A stretch of 64,000 nt of DNA from Planctomycetota bacterium (lineage in GTDB: Bacteria > Planctomycetota > Planctomycetia > Pirellulales > UBA7805). Each line of letters starts with the position of its first letter. The stretch's first letter is position 1. Below are positions 1-8,397 of the stretch, in pieces. The notes below the pieces were generated by a model. It was given only the letters and a program-made list of their open reading frames with translations. It ran no database searches and was not told the DNA's origin. Both the position numbers and the translations under genes were made by a program. The stretch lies in NCBI GenBank assembly GCA_003389215.1, contig QQVP01000119.1, positions 248,001-312,000 of the forward strand, given 5' to 3'.

Positions 1-593
1 TGGTGAGCTATCTCGCCGATCCCGTGGCCGAGGTCTCCGCCGCCGAGCAGGTGCGCAACTTGCTCGAGGCGGTCGAGGCGACGGAGTTGCCCGTCGTCTT
101 TGCCCGCGCGTCGGGAATGGCGCGGGATGAGTCGACGTGGGGGCCGTTTCGCGATTACGCGGCGTCGCGAGCGGACGTGAGCCTGGTCGACCGCTGCGAT
201 TGGCCGACCTACTGGAGCCTGCTGGGCGCGGCCGAGGCGATCGTGGGCAACGTGCCGACCGGTCTGGTGGAAGCGGCCTGGTTGGGCGTTCCGTTCGTCA
301 ACATCGGCAGCCGTCTGCGGCAGCGACCCGCCGTGCTGGCCGTTCTGGAGGCGGGTTACGAGCGCGACGAGATCTTTGCCTCGATCGCGACCGTCACGGC
401 GAAGGAGTTTCGGGGACTCTATGCGAGCGACGAAGCCCCCTACGGCGACGGCACGTCGGCCGCGCAGATCGTCGACGTGATGCGCGGGATGCTCGACCTG
501 CCGCGGCAAGCGGCAGAGGTGTCGGAGGCCCAGGTGGTCGTGCCTTCGCTGGGCGGCGAGCCCGTTTCGCTCTCGGAACCGAGCATCGGCTAG
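1..593 (+). CDS. UDP-N-acetylglucosamine 2-epimerase-like protein (C-terminal part, cut by window start)
   Basis: The reading frame is already open at the window edge, so only about 196 C-terminal residues are visible. The segment around residues 75-105 (AEAIVGNVPTGLVEAAWLGV, then PFVNIGSRLRQRP) fits the C-terminal domain of hydrolysing or non-hydrolysing UDP-GlcNAc 2-epimerases, where a GNSSSG-like loop and an NIG-R-Q segment bind the nucleotide sugar. Here the loop reads GNVPTG, so substrate may differ. The family makes ManNAc-type sugars for surface polysaccharides. The last ~30 residues are a non-conserved tail. The stop codon TAG lies inside the terminal repeat of the element at 590-753. 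Family assignment is fairly secure, the exact reaction is not. Confidence 0.7.
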   Translation, partial: VSYLADPVAEVSAAEQVRNLLEAVEATELPVVFARASGMARDESTWGPFRDYAASRADVSLVDRCDWPTYWSLLGAAEAIVGNVPTGLVEAAWLGVPFVNIGSRLRQRPAVLAVLEAGYERDEIFASIATVTAKEFRGLYASDEAPYGDGTSAAQIVDVMRGMLDLPRQAAEVSEAQVVVPSLGGEPVSLSEPSIG

Positions 594-753
594 AGCGTTT
601 TTCATTTCCCTGTCGCGTCTCGGCGGGCTACGGTCGCGTTTGACGTCGTCGACCTGCATCGACGAATCTCCTGGATTCGCCTGCTTCGGTCTCCTTGTCA
701 AACTGGCCTCGCTATCCGCCGAATACGCTACATCGATCTGATAAACGCTCTAG
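590..753. repeat. Dispersed intergenic element, copy A (164 bp, CTAGAGCG ends)
   Basis: The element begins CTAGAGCGTTT and ends AAACGCTCTAG, an 11-bp perfect terminal inverted repeat. Bases 648-697 are identical over 50 nt to 60992-61041 in copy D, and the outer part resembles copy C (reverse complement). The left end contains the stop codon of the epimerase gene. It carries no credible ORF. It could be a MITE-like element, a terminator or a small structured RNA; sequence alone does not decide. Confidence 0.75.
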
Positions 754-784
754 TCCCGGCCCACATTTAGCAAACGACGACTTG

Positions 785-1051
785 CTACCAGACGACGATT
801 TGATTGTCGACGTGCAGTTCGCCGGCCACTTCCATGGCGGCGGTCTGGGCAAGTTGATTGCAATGGAACGTGGCACAGAAGCCACGCAAGCGAATCGACG
901 TGTCGAGCACCTCGACCTCGATCTTGTGGATTCGGCCCCCCGTTGCCAGTTGCACGGCGCGAATCACGCGTTGGGCAAGTTGCTCCTGCTCTTCGGAGCG
1001 ACGGGAGAGACCGGTCCGTGCGCTCGTCGGTTTCACGTCGACATCTTCCAT
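785..1051 (-). CDS. Small BON-domain-like protein (88 aa)
   Basis: The start ATG at 1051 follows an AAAGGA Shine-Dalgarno by about 8 nt; upstream in-frame sequence is arginine-rich and looks non-coding, so the longer frame was rejected. After a ~20-residue polar lead, the rest matches the alpha/beta pattern of BON domains: a helix, then alternating hydrophobics (KIEVEVLDTSIRLRGF), then a helix ending in VAGELHVDNQIVV. BON domains bind phospholipid or serve as periplasmic stabilising modules. No signal peptide or membrane segment is visible, so a cytoplasmic role is possible. The gene stands alone. Function unknown. Confidence 0.65.
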   Translation of the reverse strand: MEDVDVKPTSARTGLSRRSEEQEQLAQRVIRAVQLATGGRIHKIEVEVLDTSIRLRGFCATFHCNQLAQTAAMEVAGELHVDNQIVVW

Positions 1052-1695
1052 GGTGTAGATTCCTTTACGCAGGTCCAATTTCCCAGGCAGGCGACGACGA
1101 GGCACACGTTGGCGACTCAAGCGACGTCGACGCTGGCGACGAGAAGATGATGGGATCTTCCCGATCCGCCCTGCGTGGTACATCCGCGTTGCGGGGTGCG
1201 TCCTTGCCAAACTCTCGCGACGCCAAACTCTCGCGACGATCGTGACTAGGGCCTCGTCAAGGAGATCTCCTCGGGAAATCTCCTTGGGGGCTTTCCTCAG
1301 CCTGGCCAACGACCGCCCGTTCAACGAAGAAACAAAACGCCGTTGCGCGGCGAATTCATTGCGAGATGTTCATCAACCCGATTCGAAGTCTTAATGCCCA
1401 GAGGTGCAATCGCCTGCGAATCGGTTCTTCAGAATCGGTTCTTCAATCGAGGCCCGAACCACCGCGGAACTTCTTCAATGAAGTGCTCTGCGTTCCTTTC
1501 TCCGCCCGTTTCGCTCAATCTACGACGACCCACGAGCGGGCGTCAAGGCCACGTCCGGCCGATGCCGCTAGCAGTCGCGCGGAGGGCATCGTCATGGGGA
1601 GCGGTCCGCTCTTCGCGCGCCGCGGTGCGCGGAACCGGCGCGCTCGATACGTCGCGCAGCTCGCGCATCATGGGTCGGCGAAGCGGGCGCGGCAA
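1052..1695. other. Intergenic region of 644 bp
   Basis: No convincing gene was found on either strand. A 9-bp inverted repeat (CAAGGAGAT ... ATCTCCTTG, 1258-1286, 11-nt loop) is the clearest structure and could be a leader hairpin or terminator for the minus-strand gene at 785-1051. A 13-bp direct repeat (AATCGGTTCTTCA) lies near 1420-1450. Confidence 0.4.
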
Positions 1696-2352
1696 CTAAC
1701 TTATCTTGCCCGAAGAACGCAGATAGTCGACGACTTCGCCGGCCAGGGTTTCCGCATCCTTGCCGCCGGCGTCGAGCACCAACTCGGCCGCCAGGGGCGG
1801 CTCATACGGGTCATCGATGCCTGTAAATCCCTTGATTTCCCCCGCGCGGGCCTTCTTGTAAAGACCTTTGGGGTCGCGCTGCTCGCAGACCTCCAGCGGG
1901 GCATCGACGAACACCTCGACGAAGTCGCCCTCGACCTGCTGCCGCCGCACGGCGTCGCGGTCTTGCCGATAGGGGCTGACAAAGGCGGTCAGCACGACCA
2001 CCCCTGCCGCGGCAAACAACTGCGTCACCGCGCCGATACGGCGAATATTCTCGGCGCGGTCCTCGGCAGAAAAGCCCAGGCCGAAGCGACGGGCGAAGTC
2101 GTCGCCATACTGCTCGGCCAGCAGCGCCGGCGTGGCGTTGAGCCCGTGCCGCACGTTGTCGCCGTCGAGCACGAAGCTGCGCACGCCCAAGCGATGCAGC
2201 TGGTGATCGACCAGATTGGCCACGGTGCTCTTGCCCGAACCGCTCAGACCGGTAAACCACACCACGCAGCCCCGATGTCCGGCGAGCTCCTCGCGCTGCG
2301 GGCGCGAAACGCTATGTTCGTGCCAATATACGTCGACTTTCTCGTCCGTCAT
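1696..2352 (-). CDS. cysC: Adenylyl-sulfate kinase (APS kinase)
   Basis: This enzyme phosphorylates adenosine 5'-phosphosulfate to PAPS in the cytoplasm, using ATP, for sulfate activation. The P-loop GLSGSGKS is at residues 35-42, followed by the family signatures LDGDNVRHGLN, FVSPYRQDRD and the lid segment LYKKARAGEIKGFTGIDDPY. Length (218 aa) matches stand-alone CysC. The ATG at 2352 was chosen because conserved sequence begins right after it; the longer frame adds 38 atypical residues. No cysN, cysD or reductase genes are adjacent, so its PAPS may serve sulfotransferases rather than an assimilation operon. Identity is secure. Confidence 0.93.
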   Translation of the reverse strand: MTDEKVDVYWHEHSVSRPQREELAGHRGCVVWFTGLSGSGKSTVANLVDHQLHRLGVRSFVLDGDNVRHGLNATPALLAEQYGDDFARRFGLGFSAEDRAENIRRIGAVTQLFAAAGVVVLTAFVSPYRQDRDAVRRQQVEGDFVEVFVDAPLEVCEQRDPKGLYKKARAGEIKGFTGIDDPYEPPLAAELVLDAGGKDAETLAGEVVDYLRSSGKIS

Positions 2353-2564
2353 GGCGACTCGTTTCGAGGGCAAGTGGGTCGGTCGTGGAGCGGGTGCTGC
2401 ATTGCCTCGATGATAGCCGTAGCGAGCCACGAGCGACAGCGCGCCGCCGCCTGAGCCTGCCGACATGGCGTGTTGATGGAAGATGGGCGAAGCGCTTCGC
2501 AGCCAAGAATTCGCGGGAAGGGCAGTTCGGCCCGCGAAGTTGTCCCAGCGGATGCTCGAACGGG

Positions 2565-4112
2565 CTAGCGTCCGCTCCGTCGCACCCGCCAGCGGTGGCC
2601 CACGAGCATCAACACGCCCAGCAAGCCCAGGGCGATGCTTGTCGGTTCGGGAATGGCCGGCCCCAGGACGACCAAGTCGAAAGGCACCAGCGGTGCCCCC
2701 AGCGATCGGCTCACCTGATTCCCGGTCAACAAGGCCTGGAGTCCCGCCAGGTCGAGGCCCGTGGGGAAGACGGCGCCGATCGAACCGCTGCCGGGGGCCA
2801 GGGCGGCCTCTTCCAGCTGCGACGTGAGCGCCGTGGCGACGCCGACGAGGATCGGCGTGTGATTGCCGGGCAGGAAGCTATTAGTGGCATTCTGCAGCGA
2901 GTAGCCGATGATCGAGCTGCCGTCCGGATCGAGCACGACTTCGCCGGTCGTGGGGTCGTAGATGAGGTCGGGAATGCCGGGATCGCCCGCTGCGGCCGGC
3001 GGGGCCAGCCCGCCCAGCCCGCCCGTGTCGCTGGAGCTGCTAAAATTGCCGAACATCAGCAGCAGATCCTCAACGTCGACGTCCCCGTCGCCCTGGGGAT
3101 GGGCTTCGACGTCGCCCTCGGCCCGTGTCTTGCCGAAGGAGCCGGGCCCGGTGAAGTTGCTGAACGCCGCCAAGACGTCGTTCTCGATATCGACCACCCC
3201 GTCGCCACTGGCGTCGCCCGGGGCCAGCACCCGCACCGACATCGCAATGCCGACCTGTTCGAAGTCGAAGCTTCCCGGCGTGTGCCCGGGTTGGCCAATG
3301 AAGCGAGACGACGAGAGGACCTGTTCGACGTCCGCCAAGGTCATTCCCGTGGCCATGACGGGTCCCAGGTCGTACGTTCCCTCGGCGATGCCACCTTGGT
3401 TGGCTTCGAAGATCTCCGTGGCCGTGGCCGAGGCGAAGCTAGCGGGGTCCGCCTGCGTATAGCCGCTCGACTGAAACGCCCCGGTCGCCGAGTCGAGCAC
3501 GAATCCAACGATTGCCCCACCGTTGGGACCGGTCGTATCGAGTTCGAGGCTGCCGACCAAGGTGTCGTAGGTCAAGGTTGCCTCAGTGGCCCAGGAGGCG
3601 GGCAAAGTGGGTGGATTGCCGACGTTGATCGGCGGCAGCGGCGAGGGGCCATAGATCATCGAGAAGCTGTTGCCCGGCGTACCAAGCTGACCGACCCAAA
3701 GGTTGAACGCGTCGTTGCCGCTAAAGTAGGCGGCGGCCTCGCTTTCGCTCAGTCCCAGGGGCATGATGTTGCCGAGACTGTAGACGCCTGCGGCAATGCC
3801 GACGATGTTCGTCTCGCTCACCTCGAAGTCTTCCGAGGTGACGAACAGCGGCAGGGTATCCATGATCGGCGTGTGCTCGGCGGGCAAGAAACCACCAAAG
3901 CCGGGGGCGATCACGTAACCGGTCATGATGCCGCCGGGGGCATTTGTCACGTCGATCGTTACGTTGCCGTCGAGCGGATTGTAGAACAGCGGCGCCTCGA
4001 TCGAGACCGCCGCACCTGCCCCACCAAAAACGAGCCCACCAAACATGAGCGCGCAGAGCGCCGCCAACATCGCGAATCGGCGCATCACTGCTCGTTGGTC
4101 GCTCACCGTCAT
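2565..4112 (-). CDS. Secreted PEP-CTERM protein with dockerin-like repeat
   Basis: The 515-residue product starts with a signal peptide (hydrophobic segment about residues 12-34, ending GGAGAA). About residues 295-355 carry two calcium-loop-like stretches (DASGDGVVDIENDVL and GDGDVDVEDLLLMFG) typical of dockerin/EF-hand segments. The C-terminus has the PEP-CTERM sorting signal: IPEPTS, a hydrophobic helix and the basic end RWRVRRSGR. Such proteins are exported and processed by an exosortase, usually as surface or matrix components. The two large blocks before and after the dockerin-like part share a recurring phrase (GxIxGYVxxPGxFLPxxHTPI), suggesting an internal duplication. Start could also be the ATG at 4085. 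Precise role unknown. Confidence 0.82.
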   Translation of the reverse strand: MTVSDQRAVMRRFAMLAALCALMFGGLVFGGAGAAVSIEAPLFYNPLDGNVTIDVTNAPGGIMTGYVIAPGFGGFLPAEHTPIMDTLPLFVTSEDFEVSETNIVGIAAGVYSLGNIMPLGLSESEAAAYFSGNDAFNLWVGQLGTPGNSFSMIYGPSPLPPINVGNPPTLPASWATEATLTYDTLVGSLELDTTGPNGGAIVGFVLDSATGAFQSSGYTQADPASFASATATEIFEANQGGIAEGTYDLGPVMATGMTLADVEQVLSSSRFIGQPGHTPGSFDFEQVGIAMSVRVLAPGDASGDGVVDIENDVLAAFSNFTGPGSFGKTRAEGDVEAHPQGDGDVDVEDLLLMFGNFSSSSDTGGLGGLAPPAAAGDPGIPDLIYDPTTGEVVLDPDGSSIIGYSLQNATNSFLPGNHTPILVGVATALTSQLEEAALAPGSGSIGAVFPTGLDLAGLQALLTGNQVSRSLGAPLVPFDLVVLGPAIPEPTSIALGLLGVLMLVGHRWRVRRSGR

Positions 4113-4732
4113 GGATGTCGACTCTTTCGCTTACGACCCGAGTACCTGCAGAGTCGGGCGACTTCACTCAGTGTGGCGTTGACCGAGGGCACGGGACGCG
4201 CGGCAAGCTCGACCCGTGCCTCACCTCACGGACCACTCGGCAAAAGACGGCAGCAAACTCTCCTCGGCGGCAACCGCCAGACCGCACCTGCATGTCTCCC
4301 GTGGCCGGACGGGTAGAGGGCCTTGACGGTTTCCCACAAGCGGACTCCCCACAGGTGGACCTGGGCAGGCCCACGCACTCGTCGCGCGAACGAACGGCGG
4401 AGATTCCCCCAAGCTTCCCAAGAACAGTGGAAATCCGCGTAGAAAATAACGCGCGACGCAGCGGTGGTCAAGCAAATCGAAGTCAAATCGGGGTACAAAA
4501 ATCGATACCAATTCGCGGGCAGTGCCATCTTCTCCCGCTGCGGCAACTCCTGCGAGATCGTCGATGGGTTCGCTGCCGCACGCGAGCTGGTAGGCCCGAG
4601 ATGCCCCTCTTGCGAGTGGGGTTCGACGGGCCTCCGCACCGACACTCAAGCAGACCGGATTCGCCAACCTGACGACGTTGGACGAGACGGGCGTGAGCCT
4701 CGTCCGAGCCTGCTCGCGACAAGACTCGCGCT
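4113..4732. other. Intergenic region of 620 bp
   Basis: No supported gene. It contains a possible minus-strand promoter (4443-4471) and, at about 4600-4627 on the minus strand, a stretch reading NPTRKRG in one frame, which resembles a short motif I associate with interspersed repeats in planctomycete genomes. The AT content rises around 4470-4520. Confidence 0.4.
4443..4471 (-). promoter_or_regulatory. Possible sigma70-type promoter upstream of the PEP-CTERM gene
   Basis: On the minus strand TTGACC (4466-4471) is followed after exactly 17 bp by TATTTT (4443-4448). It points to the PEP-CTERM gene but would leave a leader of about 330 nt, so it may serve something else or be chance. Confidence 0.35.
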
Positions 4733-5815
4733 CTAAGACTCGATTCCCGCCAACTCGCAAAGATTGCTCGCCACCACCGGAGCGGGACAACTCCAGACCA
4801 GGAAGAACAACGCCTCGCGGCACCAGCGACCAGCCGGATGCCCCGTCACGAATCCCGTCCCCTTGGCCGCCGTCAGCGCCGCCTGGCTCGCGCGCAATAC
4901 CAGACTGTTCGCCCGCGATCGCAGCTGCTCGGACGTACAAACCGCCTCGCCCTCGGCGAGCGAGAGTAGATCGCTCATCACGGCACCCAGCTCGTGGCGC
5001 AGGGCGGCGGCCGCCTCGTCGAGTTCCGTTCGCCGGGCGCGTTCCGCTTCGACCAGCGTGACCGCGGCATCGGCCAGGCCAATCGCCAGGGCGGAAGTCT
5101 GCAGCCCTCCGGTGCTAGCACCCTTGGCCCCGACCAACACATTCTCCACCGGTCCCGCCAACAGCCAGGCGGAGTCGACGAACACCTCGCGCAGCTGAAC
5201 CGCGCCCGTCTTACTACCCGAGAGCGCGACCAACTCGGTGGGCTCGTCGCAGTCGACTCCGGCCGCCGAGGTCGGGACGATCGTGAGGATCTGGCGACCG
5301 TCCGCCAGCTGGGCCCCGGTCACAATCCAGTCGGCATACAGCCCGCCAGTGACCCAGGGACTGTAGCCGTCGAGTCGAAAGCCATCGCCCTCGGGCGTGG
5401 CCCGCAGGGCGGGTTCGGCCAGATGCCGGCGACTGGTCGTCAGGTGCGAAATTCCCAGTGTCGTAAAGGCGTCGCCCGCGAGCAGGGCGGGCAACACCCG
5501 CTCGCGCACCTCGTCATGCTGCGACGTCGCGATCCGGCGCAAGGCCCCCGAGGCCTGGGTAATGACGAATGTCGTGGTCAGACAGGCCCGAGCCAGCCGC
5601 AGATAGCCGCGCATCAAGTCGGCCTCGCTCCAGCCCAACCCGCCATCGGCCGGACTCAGAAACCATCGCCACAAGCCCGCTTCGGCGCACAACCGCAGTT
5701 GTTCTTCCGGCCAGGCCTGCTGGCGGTCGAGTTCCGCCGCGCGATCGGCCAGCTCGTTGCACAAGCGATCGAGCTTGGCATCCGTGGGCGATTCGATCCA
5801 AAGGTTGCGATTCAT
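4733..5815 (-). CDS. Acyl-CoA dehydrogenase-like flavoprotein
   Basis: The 360-residue product follows the acyl-CoA dehydrogenase fold: an N-terminal helical domain (DRLCNELADRAAELDRQQAW), a middle beta domain (about 125-235, with GFRLDGYSPWVTGGLYADWI corresponding to the usual G-x-K-x-W-I-T-N region) and a C-terminal helical domain. The canonical catalytic glutamate region of the C-terminal domain is not recognisable to me, so it could be a monooxygenase-type or inactive member. The ATG at 5815 lacks a strong Shine-Dalgarno; an in-frame start at 5917 is possible. No beta-oxidation genes adjoin it. Substrate unknown. Confidence 0.75.
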   Translation of the reverse strand: MNRNLWIESPTDAKLDRLCNELADRAAELDRQQAWPEEQLRLCAEAGLWRWFLSPADGGLGWSEADLMRGYLRLARACLTTTFVITQASGALRRIATSQHDEVRERVLPALLAGDAFTTLGISHLTTSRRHLAEPALRATPEGDGFRLDGYSPWVTGGLYADWIVTGAQLADGRQILTIVPTSAAGVDCDEPTELVALSGSKTGAVQLREVFVDSAWLLAGPVENVLVGAKGASTGGLQTSALAIGLADAAVTLVEAERARRTELDEAAAALRHELGAVMSDLLSLAEGEAVCTSEQLRSRANSLVLRASQAALTAAKGTGFVTGHPAGRWCREALFFLVWSCPAPVVASNLCELAGIES

Positions 5816-6007
5816 CGACGTGTCGGCAGTTCGCGCGAGCGACGCATGCCAGCTAGAAGTGTCAGCCGAGCGGCGGTTCTCGTTGACCGAGCTTTGTGCC
5901 CAACCTTCGCAGTTCACCTTATCCTGCCAAATCGGTCGTCACAACCAACGCACCTGCGCTTCACCGGCGAGCGACAGTCTCGACTAGGTGCCAGGGTAGG
6001 GAAGTCC

Positions 6008-6013
6008 TATAAT
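6008..6013 (+). promoter_or_regulatory. Perfect TATAAT -10 box upstream of glgP
   Basis: TATAAT stands 54 bp before the glgP ATG. No good -35 hexamer is found at 16-18 bp, so this may be an extended or activator-dependent promoter. Confidence 0.5.
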
Positions 6014-6067
6014 ACGGCCTTCTCAAATTCAAAATAGGCAATCCCAATCGCCCGTTAGGTACCACTT

Positions 6068-8263
6068 ATGAGTCAAGCCGAATTGGGGATTCCCACGGGC
6101 AGCCGACCGCTGCGACAGCCCGGCATCTCGGCCGAATCGCTGTACGAAAAATGCATGACGCTGGCCCGCAACCTGTGGTGGAGTTGGCATCCCGAGGTCG
6201 TCAATCTGTTTCGCGATCTCGATCCGATCCGCTGGCGGCAGTTGGACCACAATCCGATTTCGCTGTTGGCCGAATTCACGCCGCAGCGGCTCGAAACCCG
6301 CGCGACCGAGATGGTGCTGCACAGCCGGGTCAACCACGCCTATCGGCAGCTGCGCGAGTATCTCAAGTCGGGTCAGACTTGGGGCGCCACGCAGGCGGGT
6401 GTTTTGGGAGCCCGGCCGGTCGCCTACTTCTCGGCCGAGTTCGGCATTCACGAATCGGTGCCGATCTACTCGGGCGGCCTGGGCGTGCTATCGGGCGACC
6501 ATATCAAGAGTGCCAGCGGCCTGGGCATTCCGCTGGTGGCGATCGGTCTGTTCTACGATCAAGGCTATTTTCGCCAGCAACTCGACTTGGACGGCTACCA
6601 ACACGAGGAGTATGTCGATTCGCACGTCGACAATCTGCCGCTGGAGCCGGCCCTCTGTCCCCAAGGCAATCCGATCACCGTCGAGATCGAGACCCGCGAA
6701 GGCCGCCTGCTGGCCAAGGTCTGGAAGGTGCTTGTCGGTCGGGTGAGCCTGTTCCTGCTCGACTGTGACGTCGACGGCAACAAGCCCGAAGACCGTCAGC
6801 TCACCAGCCGGCTCTACGGCGGCGACACCCGCACGCGCATTCGTCAGGAGTTGGTCATCGGCATCGGCGGCACGCGGGCCCTGCGAGCGATGGGCATCCG
6901 ACCGGCCGTCTATCACTTGAACGAAGGTCACAGCGCGTTTGCGGTCCTCGAGGTCATCCAAGAACGGATGCATCAAGACGGTCTCGCGTTCGACGACGCC
7001 CTCCGCGAAGTCTCGCAGCAGACGGTTTTCACCACGCACACACCGGTGCCGGCGGGACATGATCGTTTCGACGCGGATCTAATCGAAGAACATATCGGCC
7101 CCCTGCGCGACAAGTTGGGCATCTCCAGCGAACAGCTGATGGGGCTGGGACGCGTCGAGCCGCAGAACGAGCGCGAACCGTTTTGCATGACGGTGCTCGC
7201 CCTGAAGGTCTCGCGTCGGGCCAATGCGGTCAGCTCGCTGCACGGACACGTGAGTCGGCGGATGTGGTCGTCGCTGTGGCCGTGGCGCGTGGAAGAAGAG
7301 ATCCCGATCGGCCACATCACCAACGGCGTGCACATTCCCAGCTGGCTCGCCTGGCAGATGAAGCAGCTCTACGATCGCAACTTCCCGGCCGCCTGGACGC
7401 GAAAGATGGGCGAGCCGGAAGTCTGGCAGCACATCCACAGGGTCGACCCCGGCGAACTTTGGGAAACCCACAACGCCCTGAAGAACCAGCTGCTGGCCTT
7501 CACGCGGCGGCGGCTTTCGCGTCAATGTCGCCGGCGCGGCGAAAGCGACGAGATGGTCGAAGCCGCCCGCACGATGCTCGACCCCAGCGTGCTCACGATC
7601 GGTATCGCCCGGCGCTTTGCCACGTACAAGCGGGCCGACCTCGTCTTTACCGACATCGACCGTGCCGCGGCGCTGGTGCAGGATTCCGATCGGCCGATTC
7701 AGTTCATCGTCTCCGGCAAGGCCCATCCCGCCGACGAACCGGGCAAGGCCCTGATTCAGAAGATTGCCAATCTGCGGCTCGACGAGCGCTTCGCCGGGCG
7801 CGTCGTGTTTCTGGAAGACTACGACATCAACGTGGCCCGTCACCTGGTCCAGGGCATCGACGTCTGGCTCAACAACCCGCGGCGACCACTGGAGGCCTCC
7901 GGCACCAGCGGCCAGAAGGTCGTGCTCAACGGCGGCCTGAATTTTTCGGTGCTCGACGGTTGGTGGGCCGAGGCCTACAACGGCAGCAACGGATTCGCCA
8001 TCGGTCAGGGTCGGAGCCACGTCTCGGACGAGACGACCGATGCCCGCGACGCGGCCGACTTGTACCGCGTGCTCGAAGACGAGTTGATCCCGATGTACTA
8101 CGATCGCGACGACGACGGCTTGCCGCGAGAGTGGATCGGGCGGATGATGAACTCGATCGGGTCGCTGGCCTGGCGGTTCAGCTCGCACCGCATGGTGATG
8201 GACTACTGCCGCAGCGCGTACATTCCCGCGGCCGGCGGCCTGAGCTGCGATATGAAGATGTAG
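6068..8263 (+). CDS. glgP: Alpha-glucan (glycogen/maltodextrin) phosphorylase
   Basis: The enzyme phosphorolyses alpha-1,4-glucans to glucose 1-phosphate in the cytoplasm using pyridoxal phosphate. The 731-residue protein belongs to the shorter bacterial alpha-glucan phosphorylase family: an N-terminal DUF3417-type segment (LARNLWWSWHPEVVNLFRDL), then YFSAEFGIHESVPIYSGGLG, GGTRALRAMG with NEGHSAFAVLE, FTTHTPVPAGHDRF, and the C-terminal PLP/phosphate region TYKRADLVFTD, NNPRRPLEASGTSGQK with NGGLNFSVLDGWW. All core motifs are intact. A TATAAT box lies 54 bp upstream. The deoxyhypusine-synthase-like gene follows 134 bp downstream on the same strand. Identity is secure. Confidence 0.94.
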   Translation: MSQAELGIPTGSRPLRQPGISAESLYEKCMTLARNLWWSWHPEVVNLFRDLDPIRWRQLDHNPISLLAEFTPQRLETRATEMVLHSRVNHAYRQLREYLKSGQTWGATQAGVLGARPVAYFSAEFGIHESVPIYSGGLGVLSGDHIKSASGLGIPLVAIGLFYDQGYFRQQLDLDGYQHEEYVDSHVDNLPLEPALCPQGNPITVEIETREGRLLAKVWKVLVGRVSLFLLDCDVDGNKPEDRQLTSRLYGGDTRTRIRQELVIGIGGTRALRAMGIRPAVYHLNEGHSAFAVLEVIQERMHQDGLAFDDALREVSQQTVFTTHTPVPAGHDRFDADLIEEHIGPLRDKLGISSEQLMGLGRVEPQNEREPFCMTVLALKVSRRANAVSSLHGHVSRRMWSSLWPWRVEEEIPIGHITNGVHIPSWLAWQMKQLYDRNFPAAWTRKMGEPEVWQHIHRVDPGELWETHNALKNQLLAFTRRRLSRQCRRRGESDEMVEAARTMLDPSVLTIGIARRFATYKRADLVFTDIDRAAALVQDSDRPIQFIVSGKAHPADEPGKALIQKIANLRLDERFAGRVVFLEDYDINVARHLVQGIDVWLNNPRRPLEASGTSGQKVVLNGGLNFSVLDGWWAEAYNGSNGFAIGQGRSHVSDETTDARDAADLYRVLEDELIPMYYDRDDDGLPREWIGRMMNSIGSLAWRFSSHRMVMDYCRSAYIPAAGGLSCDMKM

Positions 8264-8397
8264 CACTCGCGGCGAAGCGCGGAGATCGGCCGCTATGTTC
8301 GTCCGCGGCGCCTCCTCGGCGCCCCCGATCCTGGAGCGCCGTCATCGCACGTCGTCCTCGAAGTCGTCCTCGCACGCCGCACCCCGGGCCGACGGCC

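Noticed and set aside
4226-4645. 139-codon minus-strand frame between the PEP-CTERM and acyl-CoA dehydrogenase-like genes
   Set aside because: No recognisable family, odd composition (many Trp, Arg and Cys), no Shine-Dalgarno, and it contains the NPTRKRG-type interspersed motif.
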